Shown here piece after piece: positions 34,217 through 43,544 of a stretch of 64,000 nt of DNA (position 1 is the stretch's first letter; the number at the start of each line of letters is the position of its first letter). The stretch is from Hongsoonwoonella zoysiae (GTDB lineage Bacteria; Pseudomonadota; Alphaproteobacteria; Rhizobiales; Stappiaceae). Made by a program: the position numbers and the translations under genes. The stretch spans positions 933,236-997,235 of the forward strand of contig NZ_JABRXF010000001.1 in NCBI RefSeq assembly GCF_013266695.1. The letters are read 5' to 3'. A model generated the notes under the pieces. The model was not told the DNA's origin. It saw nothing but the letters and a program-made list of their open reading frames with translations, and ran no database searches.

Positions 34217-37200
34217 TTGGCCATTCGCAAGATTCTCGTCGCCAACCGGTCTGAAATCGCCATTCGCGTGTTCCGCGCGGCAAACGAACTTGGCATGAAG
34301 ACGGTTGCCGTCTTCGCGGAGCAGGACAAGCTGGCGCTGCACCGTTTCAAGGCGGATGAGGCCTATCAGATCGGTGCCGGGCTTGGCCCGATCGAGGCCT
34401 ATCTGTCCATCGACGAGATCATGCGGGTGGCGAAGCTTTCGGGCGCGGACGCCATACACCCGGGTTACGGGCTGCTTTCCGAAAGTCCGGAGTTCGTCGA
34501 GGCTTGCGAGGAGAACGGCATCGTCTTCATCGGCCCCCGGCCGGAAACGATGCGTGCGCTGGGCAACAAGGTTTCGGCGCGCAACATCGCGCTCGATGCC
34601 GGCGTGCCGGTCATGCCGGCGACCGATCCGCTGCCCGACGATATGGAGACGGTGAAGAAGCTCGCCGCCTACATCGGCTATCCGGTCATGCTCAAGGCGT
34701 CCTGGGGCGGCGGCGGGCGCGGCATGCGCGTGATCCGGGACGAGAAGGAGCTTGCCCGCGACGTCACGGCGGCGAAACGCGAGGCCAAGGCCGCCTTTGG
34801 CAAGGACGAGGTCTATCTGGAAAAGCTCGTGGAGCGCGCGCGCCACGTCGAGGTGCAGATCCTGGGAGACCGCCACGGAAATCTGGTTCACCTCTTCGAG
34901 CGTGACTGCTCCATCCAGCGCCGCCATCAAAAGGTCGTTGAGCGCGCGCCCGCTCCCTATCTCGATGCCGAAAAGCGCGAGGAGCTTTGCGCCTACGGCC
35001 TGAAGATCGGCGAGGCGGTGGACTACGTCGGCGCCGGCACGGTCGAATTCCTGATGGATGCCGACACGGGCAAGGTCTATTTCATCGAGGTCAACCCCCG
35101 CATCCAGGTCGAGCATACGGTCACCGAAGAGGTGACGGGCATCGACATCGTCAAGGCGCAGATCCGCGTCGCCTCCGGCGCGATCATCGGCGATCCGGGT
35201 TCCGGCATTCCAGCTCAAGGCGACATCCGGCTGAACGGCCACGCGCTCCAGTGCCGCATCACGACGGAAGACCCGGAACAGAATTTCATTCCCGATTACG
35301 GCCGCATCACCGCTTATCGCGGCGCGACCGGCTTCGGCATCCGGCTTGACGGCGGCACGGCCTATTCGGGCGCGGTCATCACCCGGTTCTACGATCCGCT
35401 GCTTGAAAAGGTCACCGCCTGGGCGCCGACGGCGGAAGAGGCCGCACAGCGCATGGATCGCGCGCTGCGCGAATTCCGCATCCGCGGCGTCGCCACCAAC
35501 CTGGTGTTCCTGGAAAACATCATCGGCCATCCGGATTTCCGGTCGAACAACTACACCACCCGCTTCATCGACGAGACGCCGGCACTTTTCGAGCAGGTCC
35601 GCCGCAAGGACCGGGCGACGAAGCTTCTCACCTATATCGCGGATGTGACGGTGAACGGCCATCCCGAAACGCGCGACCGCCTGCGCCCGTTGGCCGAAGC
35701 CGCCGCCCCGCAGGTGCCGCGATATGACGCGAAACCTGCGAGCGGCACGCGCCAGCTTCTCGACGAGCTGGGGCCGGAAGGTTTCGCGGACTGGATGAAG
35801 GGCGAGACGCGCGCGCTCATTACCGATACGACCATGCGCGACAGCCACCAGTCGCTGCTCGCCACCCGCATGCGCACCTTCGATATTTTGCGCATAACGG
35901 ATGCCTACGCCTCCGCCCTGCCGCAGCTTTTCTCGCTTGAATGCTGGGGCGGCGCGACCTTCGATGTCGCCATGCGCTTCCTGACCGAAGACCCGTGGGA
36001 GCGTTTGCGCCTTATCCGCGAAAAGGTGCCGAACGTTCTCCTGCAGATGCTGCTGCGCGGGGCGAACGGCGTCGGCTACACCAATTATCCCGATAACGTC
36101 GTGAAATTCTTCGTCGCGCAGGCTGCCGAAAACGGCGTCGATCTTTTCCGCGTGTTCGACTGTCTGAACTGGGTCGAGAACATGCGCGTGTCGATGGATG
36201 CGGTGCGCGAGGCGGGAAAGCTTTGCGAGGGTACGCTCTGCTACACGGGCGATATCCTCGACAGCGCCCGCCCGAAATACGATCTGCGGTACTTTGTTTC
36301 GCTGGCAAAGGATCTGGAAAAGGCCGGTGCGCATATCCTTGGCGTGAAGGATATGGCGGGGCTCCTGAAGCCGCAGGCCGCCCGCGTGCTTTTCAAGACG
36401 CTGAAGGAGGAAGTCGGCATCCCGATCCACTTCCACACGCATGACACCTCGGGCATTTCAGCGGCGACGGTGCTTGCGGCGGTCGAATCCGGCGTCGACG
36501 CGGTGGATGCGGCGATGGATTCGCTCTCGGGCATGACTTCCCAGCCCTGCCTTGGCTCCATCGTCGAAGCGCTTCGCGGCACGGACCGCGACACCGGGCT
36601 CGACCCGAAGGCGATCCGCGAGATTTCCTTTTATTGGGAAGCGGTGCGCAACCAGTACCGCGCCTTCGAAAGCGACCTGAAATCCGGCGCTTCGGAGGTT
36701 TACCTGCACGAGATGCCGGGCGGCCAGTTCACCAACCTGAAGGAGCAGGCCCGCTCGCTCGGCCTCGACACCCGCTGGCACGATGTCGCGCAGGCCTATC
36801 ACGACGCAAACCTCATGTTCGGCGACATCGTCAAGGTCACGCCGTCGTCCAAGGTCGTCGGCGACATGGCGCTGATGATGGTGAGCCAGGGTCTCACGCC
36901 TGACGATGTCCTCGATCCGAAGAAGGATGTCGCCTTCCCCGACAGCGTCGTTCAGCTCATGCGCGGCGATCTCGGTCAGTCACCCGGCGGCTGGCCGGAA
37001 GGTATTCAGAAGAAGGTGCTGAAGGGCGAAAAGCCGATCACGGTGCGTCCGGGTTCGCTGCTTGAGGATGACGATCTCGAGGCGCGGCGCAAGGAGGCGG
37101 CGGAGAAAACCGGCGTCGACATCGATGACGCCGCCCTTGCCTCCTACCTCATGTACCCCAAGGTCTTCACCGATTTCATGAAGGCGCAGGAGACCTACGG

Positions 37201-37660
37201 GCCGACGTCGGTCCTGCCCACGCCGGTCTATTTCTACGGGCTTGAGGCGGGCGAGGAAATTCTGGTCGACCTTGAACCGGGAAAAACGCTCGTCGTGCGT
37301 TGCCAGGCGATCGGCGAGACCGACGAGAAGGGCCAGGTGAAGGTCTTCTTCGAGTTGAACGGCCAGCCGCGCAACGTGAAGGTGCCGGATCGTGCGCATG
37401 GTGCGGATGCGGCGGCTGCGCGTCGCAAGGCGGAAGAGGGCAATCCCGCCCACATCGGCGCGCCGATGCCGGGCGTCATTTCCACGGTCGCGGTCAAGCC
37501 GGGGCAGGAGATCAAGGCGGGCGACGTTCTGGTCTCCATCGAGGCGATGAAGATGGAAACGGCCCTTCATGCGGAAAAGGACGGCAAGGTCGCGGAAGTT
37601 CTCGTTGAGCCGGGCGTGCAGATCGACGCCAAGGACCTTCTGGTCGTCATTGCGGGTTGA
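34217..37660 (+). CDS. pyc: Pyruvate carboxylase
   Basis: 1147 residues, the usual length. Domains in order: biotin carboxylase (ILVANRSEIAIRVFRAA; KASWGGGGRGMRV; EVNPRIQVEHTVTEEVTG), carboxyltransferase (ITDTTMRDSHQSLLATRMRT; HFHTHDTSG) and biotin carrier with biotinyl-lysine K1112 in EAMKM. It converts pyruvate, bicarbonate and ATP to oxaloacetate, feeding the TCA cycle. The start is a TTG at 34217, six bases after GGGAGG; there is no ATG near it, and the longer frame would add 95 unrelated residues. A hairpin with T-run follows the stop. Confidence 0.96.
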   Translation: MAIRKILVANRSEIAIRVFRAANELGMKTVAVFAEQDKLALHRFKADEAYQIGAGLGPIEAYLSIDEIMRVAKLSGADAIHPGYGLLSESPEFVEACEENGIVFIGPRPETMRALGNKVSARNIALDAGVPVMPATDPLPDDMETVKKLAAYIGYPVMLKASWGGGGRGMRVIRDEKELARDVTAAKREAKAAFGKDEVYLEKLVERARHVEVQILGDRHGNLVHLFERDCSIQRRHQKVVERAPAPYLDAEKREELCAYGLKIGEAVDYVGAGTVEFLMDADTGKVYFIEVNPRIQVEHTVTEEVTGIDIVKAQIRVASGAIIGDPGSGIPAQGDIRLNGHALQCRITTEDPEQNFIPDYGRITAYRGATGFGIRLDGGTAYSGAVITRFYDPLLEKVTAWAPTAEEAAQRMDRALREFRIRGVATNLVFLENIIGHPDFRSNNYTTRFIDETPALFEQVRRKDRATKLLTYIADVTVNGHPETRDRLRPLAEAAAPQVPRYDAKPASGTRQLLDELGPEGFADWMKGETRALITDTTMRDSHQSLLATRMRTFDILRITDAYASALPQLFSLECWGGATFDVAMRFLTEDPWERLRLIREKVPNVLLQMLLRGANGVGYTNYPDNVVKFFVAQAAENGVDLFRVFDCLNWVENMRVSMDAVREAGKLCEGTLCYTGDILDSARPKYDLRYFVSLAKDLEKAGAHILGVKDMAGLLKPQAARVLFKTLKEEVGIPIHFHTHDTSGISAATVLAAVESGVDAVDAAMDSLSGMTSQPCLGSIVEALRGTDRDTGLDPKAIREISFYWEAVRNQYRAFESDLKSGASEVYLHEMPGGQFTNLKEQARSLGLDTRWHDVAQAYHDANLMFGDIVKVTPSSKVVGDMALMMVSQGLTPDDVLDPKKDVAFPDSVVQLMRGDLGQSPGGWPEGIQKKVLKGEKPITVRPGSLLEDDDLEARRKEAAEKTGVDIDDAALASYLMYPKVFTDFMKAQETYGPTSVLPTPVYFYGLEAGEEILVDLEPGKTLVVRCQAIGETDEKGQVKVFFELNGQPRNVKVPDRAHGADAAAARRKAEEGNPAHIGAPMPGVISTVAVKPGQEIKAGDVLVSIEAMKMETALHAEKDGKVAEVLVEPGVQIDAKDLLVVIAG

Positions 37661-37674
37661 AACTGACGAAAGGT

Positions 37675-37698
37675 GCGGGTGTTCATCGCCCGCGTTTT
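37675..37698 (+). terminator. Terminator of pyc
   Basis: A 7-bp stem (GCGGGTG / CGCCCGC, one G-T pair) with a TTCAT loop is followed by GTTTT, 14 bp after the pyc stop and just before the end of the convergent macro-domain gene. Confidence 0.65.
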
Positions 37699-37699
37699 C

Positions 37700-38221
37700 C
37701 TACTGGAGGATTGCATCCAGCGCTGCTCGATGATGCGCGGCGCTTTCTTCCGAAAAGCAGCAGAAGATCACTTTATCCGGGCTGGCCCCAGGCTCCGGCA
37801 GTGCATCCATGGTCGCCCTCACGGCGATCGCCGCCGCCTCATCCGCCGGATAGCCGTAAATGCCGGTCGAGATCGCCGGAAAACCCATGCTCGAAAGCCC
37901 ATGGGCATTGGCAAGCAAGATGGAGTTTCGGTAGCAGGCGGCCAGAAGGTCGGCCTCGCCCTTGTTTCCGCCGTGCCAGACCGGGCCGACGGTGTGGATC
38001 ACGTAGCGTGCGGGCAGGCGGTATCCCCTGGTGATCCGTGCTTCGCCGGTCGGGCATCCGCCGATCTTGCGGCATTCTTCCTGCAGTTCCGGCCCCGCCG
38101 CGCGGTGGATCGCGCCGTCCACGCCGCCGCCACGCAAGAGCTGCTCGTTGGCGGCGTTGACGATGGCGTCGACCTCAAGCTTGGTGATGTCGCCGACGAC
38201 GACGGAAAGGCGGTCTCGCAT
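37700..38221 (-). CDS. Macro-domain protein (O-acetyl-ADP-ribose deacetylase-like)
   Basis: A 173-residue single macro domain. The ADP-ribose site motifs are clear: VGDITKLEVDAIVNAANEQL, GGGVDGAIHRAAG and STGIYGYP. The pattern matches YmdB-type enzymes that deacetylate O-acetyl-ADP-ribose or remove ADP-ribose. I use the ATG at 38221; a GTG directly before it is also in frame. It lies 41 bp downstream of the GATase-like gene on the same strand, and may be in one operon with it. Confidence 0.92.
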   Translation of the reverse strand: MRDRLSVVVGDITKLEVDAIVNAANEQLLRGGGVDGAIHRAAGPELQEECRKIGGCPTGEARITRGYRLPARYVIHTVGPVWHGGNKGEADLLAACYRNSILLANAHGLSSMGFPAISTGIYGYPADEAAAIAVRATMDALPEPGASPDKVIFCCFSEESAAHHRAALDAILQ

Positions 38222-38262
38222 CACTGCGCCCTCCCTTCAGCCAGTTTGAAAGTGGAGCGGCC

Positions 38263-39021
38263 TTACTCCGCCGCTTCGCGCATTTCGTTGGCCTGTGCCG
38301 GCTTTTCGGCCGTGCCGATCCACAGATCCAGGAAATTGTCGAGCCAGGTCTTCAGCGGCGGATCGAAGACGAAGCGGCCGGAGAAATGGTCGCGCCGCTG
38401 GCGCGCGCCGGGCAGGTCCATGCGCGGCGCACCGTGCGTCGTCCAGCGCACCATCATCTTGTAGGTAAGCTCGGGGTGGAACTGTATGCCAAAGGCATTC
38501 CTGCCGACGCGGATCGCCTGGTTGGGGTAGGTTTCGCTGCCGGCCAGAAGTTCGGCTCCCTTCGGCAGCTCGAAGCCCTCGCGGTGCCACTGGTAGACCT
38601 TCTTCGGCCATTTCATGAGCGCCTTGCCGGCATCCGTCGGGGTGATGTCGTAATAGCCGATCTCGACAAGCCCGTCGTCATGGCTTCCCACATGCCCGCC
38701 AAGATTCCTCACCAGCATCTGCGCGCCGAGGCAGATGCCGAAGAACGGCTTTTCCTCCCTCAGCGGCACGTCGATCCAGTCGATCTCGCGCTGAATGAAG
38801 GCGTCGGTGTCGTTGGCGCTCATCGGCCCGCCGAAGATGACGGCACCCGCATGGTCCTTCAGCGATTCAGGCAAAGTGTCGCCGAAACGGGGTTTGCGGA
38901 TGTCGAGGGCGAACCCTCTTTTCAGAAGCTCCTGGCCGACGCGGCCTGGTGTCGAATGCTCCTGGTGAAGGATGGTGAGTATCTTGGGGCGGCCGGCAAG
39001 GTCTTTGGGATCAAGAAACAT
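38263..39021 (-). CDS. Class I glutamine amidotransferase (GMP-synthase-like)
   Basis: A 252-residue GATase. The nucleophile Cys lies in FFGICLGAQML and the catalytic His/Glu in FGIQFHPE. Further family parts are ILTILHQEHSTPGRVG and AVIFGGPMSANDTDAF. It is of the stand-alone type annotated as GMP synthase-like glutamine amidotransferase, but there is no synthase domain, so the acceptor is unknown. I start at MFLDPKD; the upstream 19 codons do not match. It follows the TerB-like gene by 85 bp on the same strand. Confidence 0.88.
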   Translation of the reverse strand: MFLDPKDLAGRPKILTILHQEHSTPGRVGQELLKRGFALDIRKPRFGDTLPESLKDHAGAVIFGGPMSANDTDAFIQREIDWIDVPLREEKPFFGICLGAQMLVRNLGGHVGSHDDGLVEIGYYDITPTDAGKALMKWPKKVYQWHREGFELPKGAELLAGSETYPNQAIRVGRNAFGIQFHPELTYKMMVRWTTHGAPRMDLPGARQRRDHFSGRFVFDPPLKTWLDNFLDLWIGTAEKPAQANEMREAAE

Positions 39022-39106
39022 GGACCGGAGTATATCGCCGCAATTTTTCCGGTCCAGACCCATTCGGGAGATCGCCACAGGGTGGTGGAACGTGGGCCGG
39101 ACAGCG

Positions 39107-39595
39107 CTATTCGTCGTCCTCGCTCCCGTTCAGGTTCAAGTCCTGTTCGCCGGCCACCTTGCGCCGCAGCGAAAGGCGGTCGCGCGAGGAAACGCCGAGA
39201 AGTTCGGCCACGCGCCAGATGGTGTTGTCCTCGAATTCATGCACCATTCCGTCGGCATAGACGAGTTCCCACATCATCTCCACGACCTTGAGGCGCTCCT
39301 CGCTGTCGAGTTTGCGTTTGAGAACCGAGGTGAAGCCATAAAGGTCGACCGCCTCGCTGTCGCGTTGATGCGCTTCGCGGATCAGCTCGCCCGCCATGTC
39401 GTCGGTCAGCTTGTAGGCCGATTTAAGGACCTTTTTCAGCGTTTCCCGCTCCGAATCGTCGACAATGCCGTCCACCGCGATGATATGCACGAGCAACGCC
39501 GCCGCCGCGAGCCTGTGGTCGTCCTCCTGAAAGACGAGGCTATCGCTTTCGCCGTAGGTAACCTGCTTGATGAAACGCTTGATCGATGTGAGCAT
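39107..39595 (-). CDS. TerB-like protein
   Basis: A 162-residue helical protein of the TerB tellurite-resistance-like family. The helical repeat motifs are present (AAALLVHIIAVDGIVDDSERETLKKVL and ELVYADGMVHEFEDNTIWRVAELL), each with a DG pair of the type that binds metal in TerB. It ends in an acidic tail. No other ter genes are near, so tellurite resistance is not implied; many such stand-alone proteins are of unknown role. I start at MLTSIKRF rather than 12 codons upstream. Probably cytosolic. Confidence 0.86.
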   Translation of the reverse strand: MLTSIKRFIKQVTYGESDSLVFQEDDHRLAAAALLVHIIAVDGIVDDSERETLKKVLKSAYKLTDDMAGELIREAHQRDSEAVDLYGFTSVLKRKLDSEERLKVVEMMWELVYADGMVHEFEDNTIWRVAELLGVSSRDRLSLRRKVAGEQDLNLNGSEDDE

Positions 39596-39656
39596 GGCCC
39601 TTCCCTGTCCGAGCGCATATCTTGTCGCCATGGTGCCGTTGCGTCAAACGGCTGCA

Positions 39657-39851
39657 CTAGGTCGCAGTGAGGATTTGATGTTCAGCAGCGTTGGAGGCCA
39701 AAATCGTTTCTGAACAGACGCAAAGCGCAAGACAGTGCCGTTCACTTTCGAGCATTTGCGCCATATTCAGAAGCGATTTTGACCCAACCCGTTCGGGCCG
39801 CAGGGAAAAAGTGCCATCTTGTCGTCGCTCGGCGTCGAATATGCCTGGCAT
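39657..39851 (-). CDS. Possible small protein, 64 residues
   Basis: This frame starts MPGIFDAERRQDGTFSL and is preceded by AAGGAGGA, an unusually strong ribosome-binding site, five bases before the ATG. The product has no signal peptide, membrane segment or recognised domain and contains two cysteines (CLALCVC is hydrophobic). A long imperfect inverted repeat at 39699-39781 lies inside it. It may be a real small gene or a coding accident within a structured RNA. There is no relative in the window. Confidence 0.42.
   Translation of the reverse strand: MPGIFDAERRQDGTFSLRPERVGSKSLLNMAQMLESERHCLALCVCSETILASNAAEHQILTAT
39699..39781. repeat. Long imperfect hairpin
   Basis: CAAAATCGTTTCTGAA (39699-39714) pairs with 39766-39781 at 15 of 16 positions. 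The 51-nt loop itself holds a GCGCAA / TTGCGC pair. It lies in the gap between the TerB-like and AsmA genes. Confidence 0.6.
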
Positions 39852-40037
39852 GTTCTTCCTCCTTGCTCCTTAACATGGCGCATTTTTACGACGGCGCTGC
39901 AAATCGTTAAATGCTCACTGCGGCCTTGGATATAGGTTCCCTTGGCGCGAATGTATATGCATGGGCGCTTCAAGATGTCACCATAAGGCCACGCTTTGCC
40001 TTAGAATGTCGCTGATTCTGTATTCTGGAGGTCTTAC

Positions 40038-42953
40038 GTGAAGCGCCTCTTCGCCGGGCTTGCCGGCATCCTTCTGGTCTTTGCACTCGTTGTTATCGTG
40101 GTGCCTTTCCTCCTTCCGAAGGATGCGATCCGGCGGGAAGTGGTGGCAAGGTTCGAGGAGACGACGGGCTGGCGCTTGCGCCTTGACGGCGATGTGAACC
40201 TTTCGCTCGTGCCCGGTTTCGGCCTGATCGCCGAAAACGTCGGCATATCGGGGGCGGCGGGCGCCGACGGTGTGGAATTCGCCAAGGTCGGGCGGATCGA
40301 TTTCGGCCTGTCCTGGGGGGCGCTCTTCGGCGGGCGCGTTCAGATCACCCATATCGATCTGGAAAATCCTGAAATCCTTCTCGAAATCGGCCCGGACGGT
40401 GTCACGAGCTGGGCGCCGCGCCGCCGCTTTCCTTTCGACGATCGCTGGAATGTCGCGGTCAAGGCCAATGGAAACGGCGAAGAGGGCGCCCCCGGCGGCG
40501 AAGCGGCGGAGACCGTGCCGAAAAGCGAGGACGGAGCCTCCGCTCCGTTTCTTCAGCGCATCGGCGTTGACAGGCTGACCATCGAAAACGCCACGATCAC
40601 CTATGCGGATGCGCGAAAGCGCAGCCGCTACAGGCTGGAAGATGCGAATTTGGAGCTTGCCCTGCCCGCGCTGGACGGCCCGGCCAGCCTTTCCGGCGCC
40701 TTCACGTATGACGGTATCAGGCTGCAGACGGAGGGCGAAATCGCCGCGCCGCTCGCGTTGTCGAAGGGCGGATCTTCGGCGGTCGAGCTTGCTCTGAAGG
40801 TGCTTGAAAGCGAATTCACCGTTGCCGGCACCGTCTCCGGCGCGCCTTCTGCGGACCTGGAAATAGAGGGCGATGGGGATTCCTCCCTGGCGCTTCTGCG
40901 GGCTGCCGGGTTATCTCCGCCGGCGGATCCCGGTGCATTCGCCTTTACCGCGAAAGTCGGGGCGTCCGCGGATCGTGTGACGGTCAGCGAAGTAATGGCC
41001 GGGATCGGCGAGGTCGCCGCAACCGGCTCCGGCCGTATCGAGCTTGGTCAGCCCGTGCCGAGCTTCGCCGCCCGGATTGAAGCCTCCGGCATCGATCTTG
41101 CCGACGCTCTGGTGCTCGCCGGGCGTTCGGAGGCGGCATCCGGCACCATTTCGGCCGATATCGCGGTGCGCGGTGCGGGCGCGGATCAGGCGAGCCTGCT
41201 CGGCTCGCTGGATGTGAACGGCCGCATCGATCTCGAACGTGGCTCGCTTTCGGGCCTTGGCCTTGGCCGTGCGCTGGGTGGCGATGAGGCGGCAGACCGG
41301 ATCGAGGATATCGCGGTCGACATCGTTTTCGACGGGTTCGACAAGCCGGTCTCCGTTTCCGGCGGGCTCGGCTGGCGTGGGGAAGCCTTCACGTTGAAAG
41401 GTTCGGCAACGCCCGCGCCCATGCTTGCCGGGCTCGGCGCACCGGTAAAGCTTACGCTTTCCGGCGATCGTGCGTCGGTCGGCTTCGATGGGGCCGCGTC
41501 GCTTGACGGCGCGATCGACGGCGACGTTCTGTTTTCGACGCCGAACCTGCGCGGGCTTGCCGCCTGGCTCGGGCGTCCCGTCGGTCCTGGCGGCGGGTTG
41601 AAGAATTTTCGCTTTGCCGGAAAGCTCGCCGCTGGCGCTCGTGACATCCGCTTTTCTGATGCGAGTTTCGAGCTCGACGAGATCAGGGGCAGGGGCGATG
41701 GGGCACTTGCGTTCTCCTCTCCGCCGAAGGTTACGGCAAGACTTGCCGTCGATGCGCTTGTTCTCGACCCCTATCTCGAGCGGAAAGCCTCGCCCGATGC
41801 AGGCCGGTCGAAACGGGTGGCGGCCCGCGTTCCCGGCGGTGAAGAGACTTGGAGCCGCGATCCGGTCGATTTCTCGGGCCTTGGGGCCGTTGACGCGGAT
41901 CTCGATCTGAGCGCGGCGGGAATACGCCTTGGCGATATCGAGGTCGGCAAAAGCAGGGTCGATCTCGACATTGTCAAGGGCGCCCTTCAGGCGAGCCTTC
42001 GGGAAATGGCGATTTACGGCGGAACGGGTGCGGGAGAAGTCCGTCTCGACGGCACGAGCGAGGTCGCCGCCGTGCAGGCAACATTCACCCTTTCGGGCCT
42101 CAAGGCCCGCCCCTTCCTCAAGGCGCTGGCAGGGTTCGACTGGCTGGAGGGTACGGTTTCCTCCTCGATCGATCTTTCCGCTCGCGGCAAGAACGAGGCG
42201 GAGCTTGTGTCCGCCCTTGGCGGCACGGCGCGCTTCGACTTCGCGAACGGCGCGATCCTCGGCATCAATATTCCGAAAATGGTGCGCGGGCTCACCGTCG
42301 AAACCCTGCTCGGCTGGGCCGGCAACGACGAACAGAAGACCGATTTCACCCAGCTTTCGGCCTCCTTCGAAGTGATGAACGGCATTGCCCGCTCAACCGA
42401 CCTTGCGATGGCGGGGCCGCTCATTCGCCTCACCGGCGAAGGTTCGGTCGACATGCCGGAAAAGATGCTCGACTGGCGTTTCGAGCCGAAGGTCGTCCCC
42501 ACGCTTCAGGGCCAGCCGCCGGTGCCGACGCAAAAGGGCGAGAGGCGCGAGCTTGACGGCCTCGGCGTTCCCGTCGTCGTACGGGGCCCCTGGGCGAAGC
42601 CGCGCATCTACCCCGATATCGAGGGGATCCTGGAGAATCCGCAGGCCGCCTACCAGCAGCTTCAAAAGCTTGGCGGCGGGCTGTTCGAGGCCTTGAAGGC
42701 GAAACCGGATGAAACCCTCGCCGATACCGCGAACCGCGTCATCCAGCGTGCCACGGGCGGCAGCACGCGCATCGACGTGCAGGACGTGATCGAGGGCAAG
42801 GTGGACGACAAGGAGGTGCTTGAGGCGGTCGAGCAGGGCTTCGGCCTGCCGCGCGGTTTCCTCGGGTCGTTCGGCATCGGCAAAGGCGCCGGGCAGGATG
42901 CCGGCGAGGAACCGCAGCCGCAGCCTGAGCCGGAGGGCGCTCCCGCTCAGTAA
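40038..42953 (+). CDS. AsmA family envelope protein
   Basis: A 971-residue protein. It is anchored by an N-terminal membrane segment (LFAGLAGILLVFALVVIVVPFLL) followed by the AsmA start DAIRREVVARFEETTGWRLRLDGDVNLSLVPGFGLIAENVGISG. A long beta-rich region follows. The C-terminus has the AsmA repeat GTARFDFANGAILGINIPKMVRGL and ends DMPEKMLDWRFEPKVVP, plus an acidic Pro-rich tail. AsmA-like proteins are thought to bridge the periplasm and move phospholipids to the outer membrane. It overlaps the convergent phnN stop by 7 bp. SD-like GGAGG lies before the start. Confidence 0.9.
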   Translation: MKRLFAGLAGILLVFALVVIVVPFLLPKDAIRREVVARFEETTGWRLRLDGDVNLSLVPGFGLIAENVGISGAAGADGVEFAKVGRIDFGLSWGALFGGRVQITHIDLENPEILLEIGPDGVTSWAPRRRFPFDDRWNVAVKANGNGEEGAPGGEAAETVPKSEDGASAPFLQRIGVDRLTIENATITYADARKRSRYRLEDANLELALPALDGPASLSGAFTYDGIRLQTEGEIAAPLALSKGGSSAVELALKVLESEFTVAGTVSGAPSADLEIEGDGDSSLALLRAAGLSPPADPGAFAFTAKVGASADRVTVSEVMAGIGEVAATGSGRIELGQPVPSFAARIEASGIDLADALVLAGRSEAASGTISADIAVRGAGADQASLLGSLDVNGRIDLERGSLSGLGLGRALGGDEAADRIEDIAVDIVFDGFDKPVSVSGGLGWRGEAFTLKGSATPAPMLAGLGAPVKLTLSGDRASVGFDGAASLDGAIDGDVLFSTPNLRGLAAWLGRPVGPGGGLKNFRFAGKLAAGARDIRFSDASFELDEIRGRGDGALAFSSPPKVTARLAVDALVLDPYLERKASPDAGRSKRVAARVPGGEETWSRDPVDFSGLGAVDADLDLSAAGIRLGDIEVGKSRVDLDIVKGALQASLREMAIYGGTGAGEVRLDGTSEVAAVQATFTLSGLKARPFLKALAGFDWLEGTVSSSIDLSARGKNEAELVSALGGTARFDFANGAILGINIPKMVRGLTVETLLGWAGNDEQKTDFTQLSASFEVMNGIARSTDLAMAGPLIRLTGEGSVDMPEKMLDWRFEPKVVPTLQGQPPVPTQKGERRELDGLGVPVVVRGPWAKPRIYPDIEGILENPQAAYQQLQKLGGGLFEALKAKPDETLADTANRVIQRATGGSTRIDVQDVIEGKVDDKEVLEAVEQGFGLPRGFLGSFGIGKGAGQDAGEEPQPQPEPEGAPAQ

Positions 42954-43540
42954 CCGAGACGCTTGAGGATCAGCCTTACCCCGTCGCTAATGCTGCCGGT
43001 GTTCTCTATGGCGATCACGCCGTCACCTGCGGAATAGTCCAGGTCGGCGCGGTCGAGGCGGCGGGCGATCTCCTCTCGCGTTTCCCGTCCGCGCGCCAGA
43101 AGCCGTTCAGCCAGCACCTCGCGTGGCGCGGTAATCAGAAGCGTGACAACTGTCTCGTATTTTTCGCGGGCCTTGCCGATCATCTTGCGCGATCCGTTGG
43201 CGAACACGGTTTTCCCTGCCCGGATATCGGCGTCAAGCGCAACGGGAAGCACGTAGCCGTGCCCGTGCGCTTCCCAGTGGAGCGCTGCGCCGCCGTTTGA
43301 CGCAAGCGCCTCGTAGTCCCGCCGGGAGATCGTGCCGTGATCTTCCGAACCCGGATCCGCGTCGCGCGTCACGAGGCGGCGGACGAAGTGGCAGGCCGGA
43401 TCGCCGCCAAGGGCCTTCCTCACGCCCTCCATCAGCGTGTCCTTGCCGGCTCCGCTCGGGCCGACGACAAGCACGAGACGCCCCGGCCCGATGCGCCCGC
43501 TGCCGTCAGTCGCCGGGGTCTCTTCCGCAAGCTTGTTCAT
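42947..43540 (-). CDS. phnN: Ribose 1,5-bisphosphate phosphokinase PhnN
   Basis: 197 residues, close to the usual 185. P-loop GPSGAGKDTLMEGVRKAL and the guanylate-kinase-like core identify PhnN, which phosphorylates ribose 1,5-bisphosphate to PRPP in the C-P lyase pathway. The start MNKLAEET lies 4 bp after the phnM stop; the longer frame overlaps phnM. Last gene of the phn operon. Confidence 0.92.
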   Translation of the reverse strand: MNKLAEETPATDGSGRIGPGRLVLVVGPSGAGKDTLMEGVRKALGGDPACHFVRRLVTRDADPGSEDHGTISRRDYEALASNGGAALHWEAHGHGYVLPVALDADIRAGKTVFANGSRKMIGKAREKYETVVTLLITAPREVLAERLLARGRETREEIARRLDRADLDYSAGDGVIAIENTGSISDGVRLILKRLGY

Positions 43541-43544
43541 CGCC

